A stretch of DNA of 64,000 bases from Rugalucina vietnamica (Eukaryota; Mollusca; Bivalvia; Lucinida; Lucinidae). The position numbers and the translations under genes are program-made. The stretch covers positions 54,338,761-54,402,760 of the forward strand of contig OZ024869.1 in the NCBI GenBank assembly GCA_964017185.1. The letters are read 5' to 3'. Position 1 is the first letter of the stretch; each line of letters begins with the position of its first letter. Positions 50,833 to 61,589 of the stretch are shown here, piece after piece. The notes beneath the pieces were generated by a model. That model saw only the letters and a list, made by a program, of their open reading frames with translations, did no database searches and was not told the origin of the DNA.

Positions 50833-50985
50833 TTAATCTTCTTTTCTTTTTGCTCTCAGTTTTCTCCTTCTTCTAAGGCAGGCCGGTAACTGCGGTTTTG
50901 TAGAATCAGTTGGTGTTTCAGGGTCGGCCCAAGGTGGTGGCTGGTTCGGTGGCCTGGGCTGCATTGGTGGGTGTGGAATTAAGTC
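50833..50985 (-). CDS. Proline-rich gene, candidate last exon G
   Basis: Minus-strand exon of 153 bp with acceptor CAACCTACCGCTACCAG, phase 0, ending at TAA 50833-50835. It encodes DLIPHPPMQPRPPNQPPPWA, then DPETPTDSTKPQLPACLRRR and a very basic end (KLRAKRKED). The PPP-W and PxP pattern could bind SH3 or WW domains, by inference. It follows exon F across an intron of about 2.8 kb made largely of two transposable elements. Duplicate of exon H. Confidence 0.55.
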   Translation of the reverse strand, partial: DLIPHPPMQPRPPNQPPPWADPETPTDSTKPQLPACLRRRRKLRAKRKED

Positions 50986-51388
50986 CTGGTAGCGGTAGGT
51001 TGGGGGATAGACAGAAAGAGATAGAAAGAGTGTAGAAAGACTCAGAGACAGAGGTGAAAAGGTACAATTAAGAGAAAAGACAATAACGTAAATGACATAG
51101 ATGTCGTAAGTACTGCCTTGGTGTAACGGAAACAAACCCCATGTCCTCTAATCAACATTAAAAAGAATCTAAGCTTTATAACTATAATGCAGGGATTATT
51201 AAATCGACCAGTAAACCACCCAGTTTAATAAAGATAAACAATTGCTATATCATTGAATTTGAATCTTGTAGCCCTAGACAGACTACAACACCCGTCTTTG
51301 GGCTGAAAAAATGACATTTTAAGCAGATTTGGACATAATGTTTACTAGTACGTTTGAAATGACACAGCACTCAATACTGTTTCATCTA
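50986..51388. other. Intron, CT-rich near the exon
   Basis: Polypyrimidine (on the minus strand) just upstream of exon G; the rest is featureless. Confidence 0.4.
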
Positions 51389-51997
51389 CAAGGTGTCCAA
51401 AAAACGTAGCCGCGACAATATATGTCTACTATTTATTTCACTTTTACAGGCAACTCAATGAAACTTAGCAGGAGTATCCGTTAAAACAAAGTCTTTAAAT
51501 ATATATTAACTGCAATTACATACTACGACTAATATCCAAAATCACAACCATTATTGTAAATGACCGCTTTCTGAGTATTGAAAATTTTTACATGACACAT
51601 TTGATGATCGTTCACTTCCCATTTTGGAATAAAAGTTCCATTTTTCTTCACTGTTTGTCCATTTTTAACAAACATGTTAACAAACTTGTTTGAATTCTGA
51701 TAATCAACCATTTTCCCCCACTTTATGACCGTTTTAAGGTAGAATAAAAGCTTGAAAATGCTTGGGGACTGCACCTTGTTACTGCTTTTCATTTCCAGGA
51801 ATGCAAGTTGCAGCAGATAACATAAAATGATATCACAAATTTGTTGTGATGTCACTTGCTAATGAAGCACCATCTAGCTAAATCGATGTCATATTAAGAA
51901 TCAGTTATTATACCACTGTGTTAAATATCTTGCTTATATCTGTTTTATTTAAAAATCTATATATTTTTTGTAGCAGCTACGTTTTTGGGACACCCTG
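51389..51997. mobile_element. Non-autonomous Tc1/mariner-like element
   Basis: TIRs CAAGGTGTCCAAAAAACGTA (left) and the inverse of CAGGGTGTCCCAAAAACGTA (right), 609 bp, flanked by TA on both sides (51387-51388, 51998-51999), the target duplication of the Tc1/mariner superfamily. A 108-codon frame inside shows no transposase motif. Confidence 0.8.
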
Positions 51998-52064
51998 TAG
52001 TAGATCTACATGACATCGTTTTCTCGTTAAATTGAAATACAAGAAAATCAATGGTCCTGTAAAC

Positions 52065-53782
52065 GCTCACCTGAGAACTGGGATATGCAATCTAAGTTGA
52101 CCTTGTCTTAAAACAGGTCAAGGCCATCCAAGGGTCATGATTTATACAAACTTTGTAGAGCTGTAGTCATTAATGCTTCAGGCCAAGTTTCAAAATCAAA
52201 GGCTCTGAAGAAGAAGATTTATAATGGCAGCCATCTTGGTTATATGACCTGGACCATTTATATTAGCTTTCACTCGCCTTTCCTAACGATGCTCCACATA
52301 AAGTTTGGCTTTGATTGGCCAAGTAGTTCCAGAGAAGAAGATCTTTGAATATTATGGTCATATACATGTATATAGCCCGGGGGCGGGGGCAGACAACCCT
52401 GAGGACATTTTTTCCATCAACATAAATCTTCTGTCCAGCAAGTTTCCCGACATTTAATTACATTTTACTAACTTTCCCCATTCAAATGCATGGGCAACCT
52501 ATGTTGGCCTTGCCATAAAATAGGTCAAGGGCATCCCAAGGTAATGCTTTATATAAACTTTGTAGAGCTCCTCTCCCTGATGCTTCATGCCAAGTTTCAA
52601 GATCATAGGCCTTCTGGTTCTGAAGAAGAAGTTTTTAAAGGTCTGCCATGGTGGCCATCTTGGTCATGTTGCCATTTATATAAAGTTTCATTCTCCCTTC
52701 CTAGGAATACTCAACAAGAAGTTTGGCTTTGATTGGCCAAACAGTCTCAGAGAAAAAGATCTTTGAATATCATGGTAATATACATGTATATTGCCCCAAG
52801 GTAGGGGCAGACCTGCCCCTGGGGTCCTTTTTCTTTCAGAATCATTAATATTCAGTCCATTTGCCCATTTCAATAAAGTTTTTCCGGTCAAATGACATTT
52901 TGACAATTTTCGCCATTCAAATGCATGTGAGACCTATGTTGACCTTGCCGTAAAATAGGTCAAGGTCATCCAAGGGTAATGATTTATACAAACTTTGTAG
53001 ATCTCCTCCCCCTGATCCTTCATGCCAGGTTTCAAAATCATAGGCCTTCTGGTTCTGGAGAAGAAGATGTTTAAAGGTTTTTGCTATTTATAGCCATGGC
53101 GGCCATCTTGGTCATGTGACCTTGACTATTTATATTAAATTTCATATCTCGATCCTAAGAACACTACATATAAAATTTGGCTTTGATTGGTTGAGCGGTT
53201 ACTGAGAAAATTAAGTTTAACATTAAATTTGTAAATGACCTTTGTCCAAGGTCATGAAATGACCTTGACCTTTAATACTCACAGTATCACTTCATTACCT
53301 CAACATGTTGTCTGTATCTACAAACTTTCAGGTCACAGGCTACAAAACTTCCTGAAAAATTCAATGTTTTCACTTTTTTCCATTGAAAAGCCTATGTAAC
53401 CAAAATTGACCTTGCACTAAAATAGGTCAAGGTCAGCCCAAGGTCATGATTTATATAAACTATAATGGGCCAGAGTCCCCAATACTATATACCAAGTTTC
53501 ATTGAAATCGGTCCACCGGTTCCAGAGGAGAAGATTTCTTTATGGTTTTTACCATAAATGGACATGGCGGCCATCTTGGTCATGTGACCTGGAACATTTA
53601 TATAAACTTTTGTTCCCCCTTCCTAAGGATGCTCCACATGAAGTTTGGTTTTGATTGGCTTAGCGGTTACAGAGGAGAAGATCTTTGAAATTGTGGACGG
53701 ACGACGACGGACGGACGACGGATGGACGCCGGAGCATGGCCATCCTAAAAGTTCACATTGTGAGCCTTCGGCTCAGGTGAGC
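52065..53782. mobile_element. TIR element with ~400 bp tandem units and a GACGGACGG run
   Basis: GCTCACCTGAG at 52065 is inverted at 53772-53782 (CTCAGGTGAGC). It holds about four diverged units, each with TTGACCTTGxxxTAAAATAG, GTCAAGGTCATCCAAGG, ATGATTTATACAAACTTTGT, GCGGCCATCTTGGTCATGTG and TTTGGCTTTGATTGGCC. The right end has GGACGGACGACGACGGACGG and GACGCCGGAGCATGGCCATC. It lies in the intron between exons F and G of the proline-rich gene. Confidence 0.85.
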
Positions 53783-53808
53783 TAAAAATGCCATGTTTCA
53801 CAACTAAC

Positions 53809-55225
53809 CTTTCTCAAGCTCTGTTTCTTGAATGTGATCTCTTGAAGTTCTGGCGATGGGCTGTCGCGACAAAAGAACATTTCGCATGTAGAATCCATTT
53901 CGCATGTTGAATTCAAGAAATCGGCTTCAAGGCTGTTCCTGAATTCAACCGGCCTTGTGTGTTTGTTCTGCTCTGTTTGTTTTGCTCTGCTGTTAAAGTC
54001 CCTATCAATGCTGGTGGCAGTTTCCTGTGCTGGTGACGGTGTGTCCCGGCCGAGAAAAAGCGAGAACGTCGTTTCATCAGCATCTACATCTCCCGGCAAT
54101 CTTGATTCTAGACTTGTTAGGCCTGGGAGCTCTGGACAGGGCGTGGGCATGTAAGAAAGTCGACTGGTAGATGCTGATGTGTCAGCTTTCTTGTCGTTCT
54201 TGTCACCACCACGTTCTCCGCCACCAGCGTTGTTGTCCCAAGAGTTGATGCCCTCTAGCTGGTGCATTTCTAACGTTGATTTGAGCGGGGATTTAGCTCG
54301 AGGGATCAAATGCAGGGTGTCGCCTTGGTCTCGGGGAATGAAAGCTTTAGACGGGCCTGATGGGATACATGGCAGAGGGGTTACTAGCGGTTCGTGACAT
54401 CTTTTTGACGCTGTAACTGCCGGTATGTCCTCATCAGCAGGTTTCGTTTTCTTCTTCGTTTTCTTCGGACCCGATTGAATACATGGCAGAGGGGTTACTA
54501 GCGGTTCGTGACATCTTCTTGCCGCTGTAACTGCCGGTATATACTCATCGTTGTTATCATTATTAGCAGGTTTCGTTTTCTTCTTCTTTTTCTTCGGCCC
54601 TGATGGAATACATGGCAGAGGGGTTACTAGCGGTTCGTGACATCTTCTTGACGCCGGTATGCCCTCATCATTGTTACCGTTATCAGCGGCTTTCGTTTTC
54701 TTCTTTTTCTTCTTCTTTTTCTTCTTAATTCTATCCGCCTCAGGGAGATTCCAGTTTAAATCTGGAATCGTTGGTGTCCATACTGGCAATTGTGCAGCAG
54801 GTGGTGTGGGAGGAGCCGATTCGGGCATGTCCCTCTGTGGCATTCCGTTGTTGAACAGTAAAGGGTCTGGAGATTCGCACAATGCCCGAGGTTCCGACTC
54901 CTCTACCACACCAGGTGCAATTGCCAATCCCTGTTTCTTCCCACGACGCCCAGCAGACACAACTCGAAGTTGTTGTCTAATGTGCCTGGGCGTGTACGGA
55001 TCCTGTCCAGGAAGAAGAGCAATTGGTGGACATTGATGTGACATCCCTGAGGCGGACTGTGGCTGATCACGCGTAGGAGCCGGTTTCTGGCGTTGTTCGG
55101 CAAATGATGTTGATGCTTGTGGCCGGATATTTCCGAGAGAAGCACTGCTTATATGTTGCCCTGTTGGTCGGTCATACCCTCTCTTGGATACAACATCGGC
55201 TACTCGCATTTCACTTGTATTCCTG
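53809..55225 (-). CDS. Proline-rich gene, exon F (large, with K-rich tandem repeats)
   Basis: Minus-strand exon of 1417 bp. Acceptor TTTATTTGGTTTTAATAG; possible donor AAG|GTTAGT at 53808. It begins one base into a codon, which the two bases left by exon E complete. It encodes about 472 residues, largely disordered: Gln/Pro-rich start (GQHISSASLGNIRPQ), PPAAQLPVWTPTIPDLNW, an 11-lysine run, and three copies of a ~40-residue unit with RRCHEPLVTPLPCI and SGPKKKKKKTKPA. A Ser/Asp-rich end with two DxPSP motifs (RDTPSPAQE, RDSPSPELQE) follows. If the donor is not used the frame stops nine codons later at 53782, inside the TIR of the 52065 repeat. No family recognised; Lys runs could be nuclear signals. 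Confidence 0.8.
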
Positions 55226-55287
55226 CTATTAAAACCAAATAAACTATTTAATTTTGAATCAGCCGAGTCACGATCAGGGTTGTTATT

Positions 55288-55520
55288 TGAGCCGCCTTGT
55301 GAGAAAACCAACAATGTGGTTTCCGAACAGGTCCGACACAAACCGGGCTGCACAAGCACAGAAGATGGCCAGAGACTGGAAACTTTGGATTTAGAAAGTA
55401 GTGGAATTGTTCTATCATTGTAGCGAAAACAAAGGCGCTGATCAGCTTCGCGGTAGCGTAGCTGATCTGCGTCTTTGTTTTCGCATATGCAGATTGTTGG
55501 TTTTCTCTTGAGGCGGCTCA
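55288..55520 (+). mobile_element. MITE family M1, copy 9
   Basis: 233 bp, complete ends. The palindrome has a small central deletion (CGCGGTAGCGTAGC). The minus-strand frame of exon F runs open through this copy by chance, which gives a false N-terminal extension. Confidence 0.9.
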
Positions 55521-55678
55521 ATTATAAACTTTCTTTTATCTTAACAATAAACAAGTAAATTCAAAAACATGTTTTACTCACATGTGTTTTAATATTACAT
55601 GAATATGGGACCTATCCTATTCTTGAACAGAGCAGCAAACAAGTTTAAAAACAACCAAAACAAAAGCGCAATATCATA

Positions 55679-55901
55679 AGAGCCTGTGCATGAGAAAACC
55701 AACCATTTTGGGTTCCAACCAGGTCTGACACAAACCTGCCTAAACAGTCACAAAAGCAGGCTAGAAGCTTGAAATTTTGGGTTAAAGTAGATGAGGTACC
55801 GTACTATCTGTGTAGCTGATCAGCTTCGCAATTACTGCGAAGCTGATCGGCGCCTTTGTTTTCGCCTATGCAGAGTTTTGGTTTTCCCATGCGGCGGCTC
55901 A
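55679..55901 (+). mobile_element. MITE family M1, copy 10
   Basis: About 223 bp, more diverged. The left arm of the palindrome has lost the CGAAAACAAAGGCG part, while the right arm is intact. Confidence 0.85.
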
Positions 55902-56803
55902 TAACATATAAAAAAGGTGATCTGGGGGCAAATATAGCCTCCCTATTGCAAAATATTGCATAAAATATCTCATTACCATAAATTCAAATAAAGCTTTTTG
56001 TCTAAGAGGAAACAGTGGATAAAACCGTGTTGTGTTAAAGTTGCATAACATAACCTTGGTACTAAAATCAAACCCTGATCTTGACTAATCCGAAATCACT
56101 GAAGAGCGGGATTATGGCCACGACGTAGAATCGATATAAGCCTACAAGTAATTTTATAAGACCGTTCCAAGGTGGTTCTGCTGTGATTTATCTTTTGGTT
56201 GCTTATTAGTTATTCTGCCCAGGGAGGGATACAGGATTTCTCCAGAGGGGGTTTAAATGTAGAAATGGGGGGGGGGGGGGGGGGGTTCGTTTGCCTAATT
56301 TCACACAAAATTTCTTGAAATTCCCCATGAAAACAAAAATAATTTGGCTCCAGAGGGGAGTTCGAGCGAATCCCTTGAACCCCCTCTAAATCCGCCACTG
56401 CTGTCTCATTTTATTTTGGTTTGCTGTTAGCCAAATGGCTTTCTCGCTAGGAAAGGGCTAGTCATCTTGCTCTTCATGCATGATGGTAAACGTTTGGTGT
56501 TGTTTTGTATTCTCATTTCTGTCCAACCTGGTGTCTGGTCTGTGATTATAAATTAAATCAAATCAATTCCTCGTCCTTCTATTATTTGGGAGCGACCATC
56601 TTTATTGGAGTGGGGGTTGGGACTGGAAGATGTTTTCGGACCCGGTATTTTTTTCACTGGTGGCCCGATCCTGTCTTTTTATTTAAATATCATACAAAAT
56701 GTGCAATAGAATTTACGCTGTCCTAGATATTTTTCAGCAAAAGGTCAGTCCTAGAAAAACTCTTCCAGTCCGTCCTCATTAAGTCAAATGGTCGCTTCCT
56801 TAC
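55902..56803 (-). other. Intron of the proline-rich gene
   Basis: Contains a G run at about 56268-56286. No exon is supported. Confidence 0.45.
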
Positions 56804-56919
56804 CTTTCATCTGGTGTCTGTTGAGTATATGCCACTGTCGCTCTCATTGGCCCCGCTCGTGGAATAATAACCTCATGGCGCTGATGTGGACGAGTATGCG
56901 GTCCAGTCATCAGTGGTAA
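56804..56919 (-). CDS. Proline-rich gene, exon E
   Basis: 116 bp, acceptor ATTAATCTTTCTAG, donor AAAG|GTAAGG (strong). It encodes LPLMTGPHTRPHQRHEVIIP, then RAGPMRATVAYTQQTPDE and the first two bases of a Ser codon finished by exon F. It is open in only this frame with good splice sites at both ends. Entry phase 0 agrees with exon D. Confidence 0.75.
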
Positions 56920-57282
56920 CTAGAAAGATTAATAAACTATATTTTCAGGCGATGCTAGACATATATTATTGTGTTAGTTGTCCTTATCTCATATTAGAAT
57001 AGGCACACGGTAGGCTATATAGGACTATTGGCTGCAGATTTAACTTAACCAGAATACGTGTATTGAGGTTGGGTACCCGTTAACTGGTTTAAGCTATTCA
57101 CCTTGTAATTTTATATTACTGACACATACAAGATAGTCTACTCCTATGATGGTTTTCTGAATAATTTATATTTTAGTGTTTGTTTCTGTAGTCTGTCTGT
57201 CATTTGTATGTATAAATCTATTACGCTCGAGGTAGCTGAGAGGCAAACCTGTCAGCTCCGATATGCACATTGAATCTTTTAC

Positions 57283-57387
57283 CTTCACATGTGGTTTCCG
57301 TGCGGCATTTTCCTGTATAAGACTTTCAATGTTGATCTTGGGTGGTGGGGGCTTTGGTACGATACCACCAACAGTTGATTGACTCTC
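57283..57387 (-). CDS. Proline-rich gene, exon D
   Basis: 105 bp, acceptor TTTTTGTGTTTTCGTAG, donor GAAG|GTAAAA. It encodes 35 residues: ESQSTVGGIVPKPPPPKINI, then ESLIQENAARKPHVK. PKPPPPK is a good polyproline ligand motif. Phase 0 at both ends matches exons C and E. Confidence 0.78.
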
Positions 57388-58008
57388 CTACGAAAACACA
57401 AAAACACACTACCAAATACTAGATGGTCAAAATATAAACCAGAGAATCAACTTTAAATGTAAAAAAAATCACCCATATATGATAAAATAAGGTTTTTTTC
57501 AAGACATAACAATAACCATTAGCTCTAATGAGCTTTAGACTGTCTAACAACATGCAAACTAGTTACAAGAATAGAGTTTTAAAATCTAAGATAGGAAAAA
57601 TAATTAATATTACCGTTCCACACCTAACTTCAGCTTCGATATCGATGTCTTGCAAGATTTGCAAAAGTGGGCGAAATGTCCCCTTATGTTCAGACATGTT
57701 TTGCGCATTAGTTTTGTGTTTTAAATGTTACAGGTAAAACCTATTCGATTGTTCCAAAATAACCGTAACAAATATTCTGGAAAGGGCTTTTGTATATTGG
57801 GGTAGCTACATCATATGACGGGTTACTGTAATGTAACCAGTGATGCGAAAAATCATATAAATGCACGTTTATGCATTGTTCTACCAGACCTTTTAATAAA
57901 TGTGTTTGAAAATTTTGTCTCGATTGAGATATAACCTAAAGGATTTCAATATCCTTCAAAATTCAAAAATTGTATTGTTTTTTCTAAGTATATTGAGTAA
58001 CTGCCTAC

Positions 58009-58115
58009 CCTTATATCTGGAAGGTGAAAGCCTGACTTTCCGTATGCCTTTTCTAAATATTCCATCGTCCTTTCCCTCAGCGCGGCGGTCGTCGGCCGTA
58101 CATTAGCGAACACTG
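58009..58115 (-). CDS. Proline-rich gene, exon C
   Basis: 107 bp, acceptor GTTTTTCTAG, donor AAGG|GTAGGC. After two bases that complete the codon begun in exon B it encodes VFANVRPTTAALRERTMEYL, then EKAYGKSGFHLPDIR. This is the least disordered part of the predicted protein, with a probable helix (ALRERTMEYLEKAY). No domain recognised. Confidence 0.72.
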
Positions 58116-58799
58116 CTAGAAAAACAACAACAACAAACAAACAGATCGTCACCCTCTCCCGGAATATATCTTCAAAATTACGTGTTTTATGGGTCTATGT
58201 CACATTAGCACTACTGATAGTTTCAGCTACTATAAGTAGGTATCCCACGTTGTGAGTGTTTTATGGATCACAATTTCCTATAAATGTGATTAGATAGACC
58301 GGTTAAGATTGGGTATGGAAAACTCTGTGCGTGAAATTATCATGATATGGATAGTAACGGACAAAAAATTATACTGATAAAATGTGGATGTTACGGTCAT
58401 TCCCCGGCCATGGCGTCGGTAACCACTGGTTGTGGTCAATGTACAGTGACAACAACATAAACGAGTGCTCCGATGGAATGTATTCCGTATATATCCGTCC
58501 GATGCGTAACGATTCTTATCTTACTCGTAATCAGCCGTGTAGCTGTGCGTATCGCATCCGCAGTGCCCGTAAGATCCGCTCTACAATTTTGAATAGAGTC
58601 AAAATTCAAGCACGAATGAAAAATCCATAACACGTGAGAGACTTCACGATAAGGGCACGCACATATAGGGAAAATTACGTGTGAGATGCGAATCGTTACG
58701 GATATGGCCGATACGGATACGAAAACACCTAGCCGCGGCATCCGTGTGTGCTAGCAAGCGCCACAGTACCATGAGAAGTTTTGAAAAGTGAGGATTTAC

Positions 58800-58865
58800 C
58801 TGCGTTAGACGGTCGTGAGGGTGCTCGTGAGGGTGTTCGTGGAGGTAGTCTAATGGTCCTCATCT
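58800..58865 (-). CDS. Proline-rich gene, exon B
   Basis: 66 bp, acceptor TGTATTTCTAG, donor GCAG|GTAAAT. It encodes MRTIRLPPRTPSRAPSRPSN and an Ala shared with exon C. It starts with the same AGATGAGG as exon A and has the same entry and exit phase, so A and B look like duplicates. Confidence 0.72.
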
Positions 58866-59154
58866 CTAGAAATACAAATTTAAATAAACCTTGTTTCTGA
58901 GTTTCACAATAGATGTTCTCAAACAAATCGGCATTGAATAAATTATTCTGGTACAAAACATATCATTTAACATATTGCTAGTTTCAGCAAATAAGGTCAG
59001 TGCAAACCAACGACTTTATGTCAGACCCTGTCTATTTTGTATATTACTCTATTGTTACATTTATTCAGCTGACCAAACTAATTAACAAACTTAAGTTTAA
59101 ACATATGTTTATTTATTAACATTGGAAGTACCAAGCATAGTGTTCGAAACTGAG

Positions 59155-59180
59155 GATTTACCTGGCGTGCATTCTCGCTC
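59155..59180 (-). pseudogene. Remnant of a third A/B-type exon end
   Basis: CAGGAGCGAGAATGCACG with a GTAAATCCTCA donor matches the end of exon A (GGAGCGAGGATGCAG|GTAAAT) and the intron start of exon B. The body of the exon is not recognisable. Confidence 0.45.
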
Positions 59181-59305
59181 CTGGAAAAAGGGCCGCAGTA
59201 TTATTTTTTATACATCCTTTTTTCGGATCATCACATATCTTTCATATTGGCTTAACGACAAAATCAACAATTGTTCAGTCTTGCCCGGATGGAGGCCCGC
59301 CGCCT

Positions 59306-59544
59306 CCAGGCCCCGAGGTTATAAAACTTTTTCATGCTCAGCTCAGCTGAGACTAAAATTTATCCTGCCCATAAATGTTAAAATTGTTGGCATTTTAACA
59401 TTTATGAGCAGGATAAATTACTAGATTTTAAGTTTTGAATCTGGATTTTCCACTAATTTTTACTATTTCAGCATTTATGAGCAGTCGAAATTTCATGCTC
59501 AGCTGAGCTGAGCTTGAAAAAAGTTTTATAACATCGGGACCTGG
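59306..59544. mobile_element. Foldback MITE with CTCAGCT ends
   Basis: CCAGGCCCCGAGGTTATAAA at the left is inverted at the right (TTTATAACATCGGGACCTGG) with two mismatches, followed inward by CTCAGCTCAGCTGAG on each side. A second hairpin (TTTATCCTGCCCATAAATGT with ACATTTATGAGCAGGATAAA) lies inside. Confidence 0.8.
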
Positions 59545-59976
59545 GCATTAGCCTATTTTGAAGAGACTTGTTCAAAGGCCCTACATGCTGGAGATGGCTA
59601 TCTTTTGACAAAAGTAGTTTATTTGTAGTTTAATGCTCCATTTAACATTTTTATCAGTCATATCTGGACCAGGCCGCCATTTCTTTGTATTGACACGTAT
59701 TATGTCTAGTACAGTGTAACACGTGTGAGCTAATGACGTAATGGAAATAAGGAGAGATGCATCATGTAACCCGAATAGAAACACCCCATCTGCCAGAATA
59801 AAAAATAAAACCCAGTGTTCGTCTCTTGCCCTTTTATCCAAACATACAGGAAAGAGGTAGTGCTTTATTTCATACGGAAGACGTAGTGCCTCATTTCATA
59901 CTGAAGAGTTAAACTGTCTTTGTTTTATCATTATTCGCAAGGCGCCGAGAAAAGTATCAAAACGAGTATTATTTAC

Positions 59977-60111
59977 CTGCATCCTCGCTCCTACCAGGTA
60001 GTGAGGGAGGTGTTGGTCTACCCCATGATGGTTGTGTATTTTCCCGGAGGCGTGCGGGACGTGGTGTTTCATCCCTCGGCGCTTGGAGAGGTGGTCTAAA
60101 TTGCCTCATCT
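59977..60111 (-). CDS. Proline-rich gene, exon A
   Basis: 135 bp, acceptor TTTTCTACTTCCAG, donor GCAG|GTAAAT. It encodes MRQFRPPLQAPRDETPRPAR, then LRENTQPSWGRPTPPSLPGR and SEDA. Entry is two bases into a codon, so at least one more exon lies upstream (higher coordinates), not identified. The exit phase matches exon B. It is proline- and arginine-rich, disordered, and locally GC-rich in an AT-rich intron. Confidence 0.72.
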
Positions 60112-61589
60112 CTGGAAGTAGAAAATAAGCTTTTGCCCGAATTTCAGTATAGAACCCAAACAAACCGGAAGTATCTCTGGTTTAAAAAATGATTTCGGCA
60201 AATGCGGTCTGAATTAACTTGCTGACACGGGTTGCTATCAGAAATGTTTTAAACAAAATAAGTTAAAGGACAATATCCAATTTTCATATATCATAAATTC
60301 TTAATGTTTATGAATTCATCACCATATTTCTTTCAATATGGCTTCGCGTCCCATCCAATTGTTCAGTTATACCGGGAGTATCCCGCCGCTACCCAACCCA
60401 GGCATTTTTTTTTTTAATGTCTTGTTCAAAGTCACAAAAAGATATGTATCGTTTGTTTGTTTAATTTGCGGTTTAACGTCCCATTCAACATTTTACTATA
60501 TACCAATCATGGCACTATTCTTTAGTTTATTGTAAAGGGTGTTAAAAAGGTTCGTTCCGCAGTTTACCACATGGTTTGAAAGCATTTTATATGCAAAACC
60601 TATTAAATAATGCATTTTCCATGATTTTGTTGTTTTCTCAGACCCAATATAGCAGTTGAAACGCTGTTTAACTTCGAATTGCTTCGCAGATGTGTATTTT
60701 CTAAGGATACTATACTATTTCACAAATTCGGGATTAATTCGATTTTCTGAGAAAAATTGTAAAACTTTTGACATTGATTTTTCTTTACATGTTTATGACA
60801 TCACAAACTATTATAAATCGCAAATAAGTAGCCTTGTAAGGCTTTATTCATTCACATAGATGATTTATAGATGATTTTTATGCTTTTATTTGGTCTAAGC
60901 GTGGCAAAGATATTTTCTAGTATACCCCCATTTTTTAGTAAAAGTTCAAGGGTTCGAAAATGGGTGTCTGTATTTGATGGCCATTTTGTTGATGATCAGG
61001 TATCTGATTTAAAGATTCTTTGCATTTATCTCCTCATATACATCTAAATTTATGTCTGGGGGTGGGTTGGTCATTTTTTAGTTTTGAAGCATTAAAATCA
61101 AGCTATCGGGAGAGCAATTATTGCGCGGAATGAAGTATATAGTAGTAGTAGTTAAAAGTGGCAGTTTTTCGTCATGCTGGGCTGAACGGACTTAATCCAA
61201 GATTCCACCACAAGGACGAAGGTTAATACTTCTGGGCTGCAAATCGTGGCGGTGACAACAAAAATGCAAATCGCGCTGTTCGCTTGTGCCCAACGTATAC
61301 TGATAATGCAAGTCAAGCCGGTAAAAAATGGAAGGAGCACTTCTTTTTAGAGTTTGAACGCCATGGTCGAAAAGTGAGCATAAAAGTAGGTAGGAAATCG
61401 GTGCCAATTCGGCTGCAAATCGTTGATTTCGCTATCTTGCTCGAGAGCAAATGTAGGTCAAATGATATATCCAATCATGTTGCTCTCTATTAGGGCCGCG
61501 CTTAATGGCTATGCTAGATCGGTGAAATGACCTAGTTTGGAACTGCACATGATTAAACAGCTACGGACGCTGCAATCCATGTGGACAGG
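60112..61589. other. Intron or intergenic, SINE-tail fragment
   Basis: 60445-60500 (GCGGTTTAACGTCCCATTCA, inverted) resembles the tail body of the SINE at 18148; a weaker match is near 59625. No exon is supported. Confidence 0.45.

Noticed and set aside
55226-55521. N-terminal 98 codons of the long minus-strand frame that covers exon F
   Set aside because: Most of it translates MITE M1 copy 9 (55288-55520), and a good acceptor at 55226-55228 with matching phase from exon E marks the true exon start.
58436-58741. 101-codon minus-strand frame between exons B and C
   Set aside because: No suitable splice sites in phase, and codon phases already agree when B is joined directly to C.
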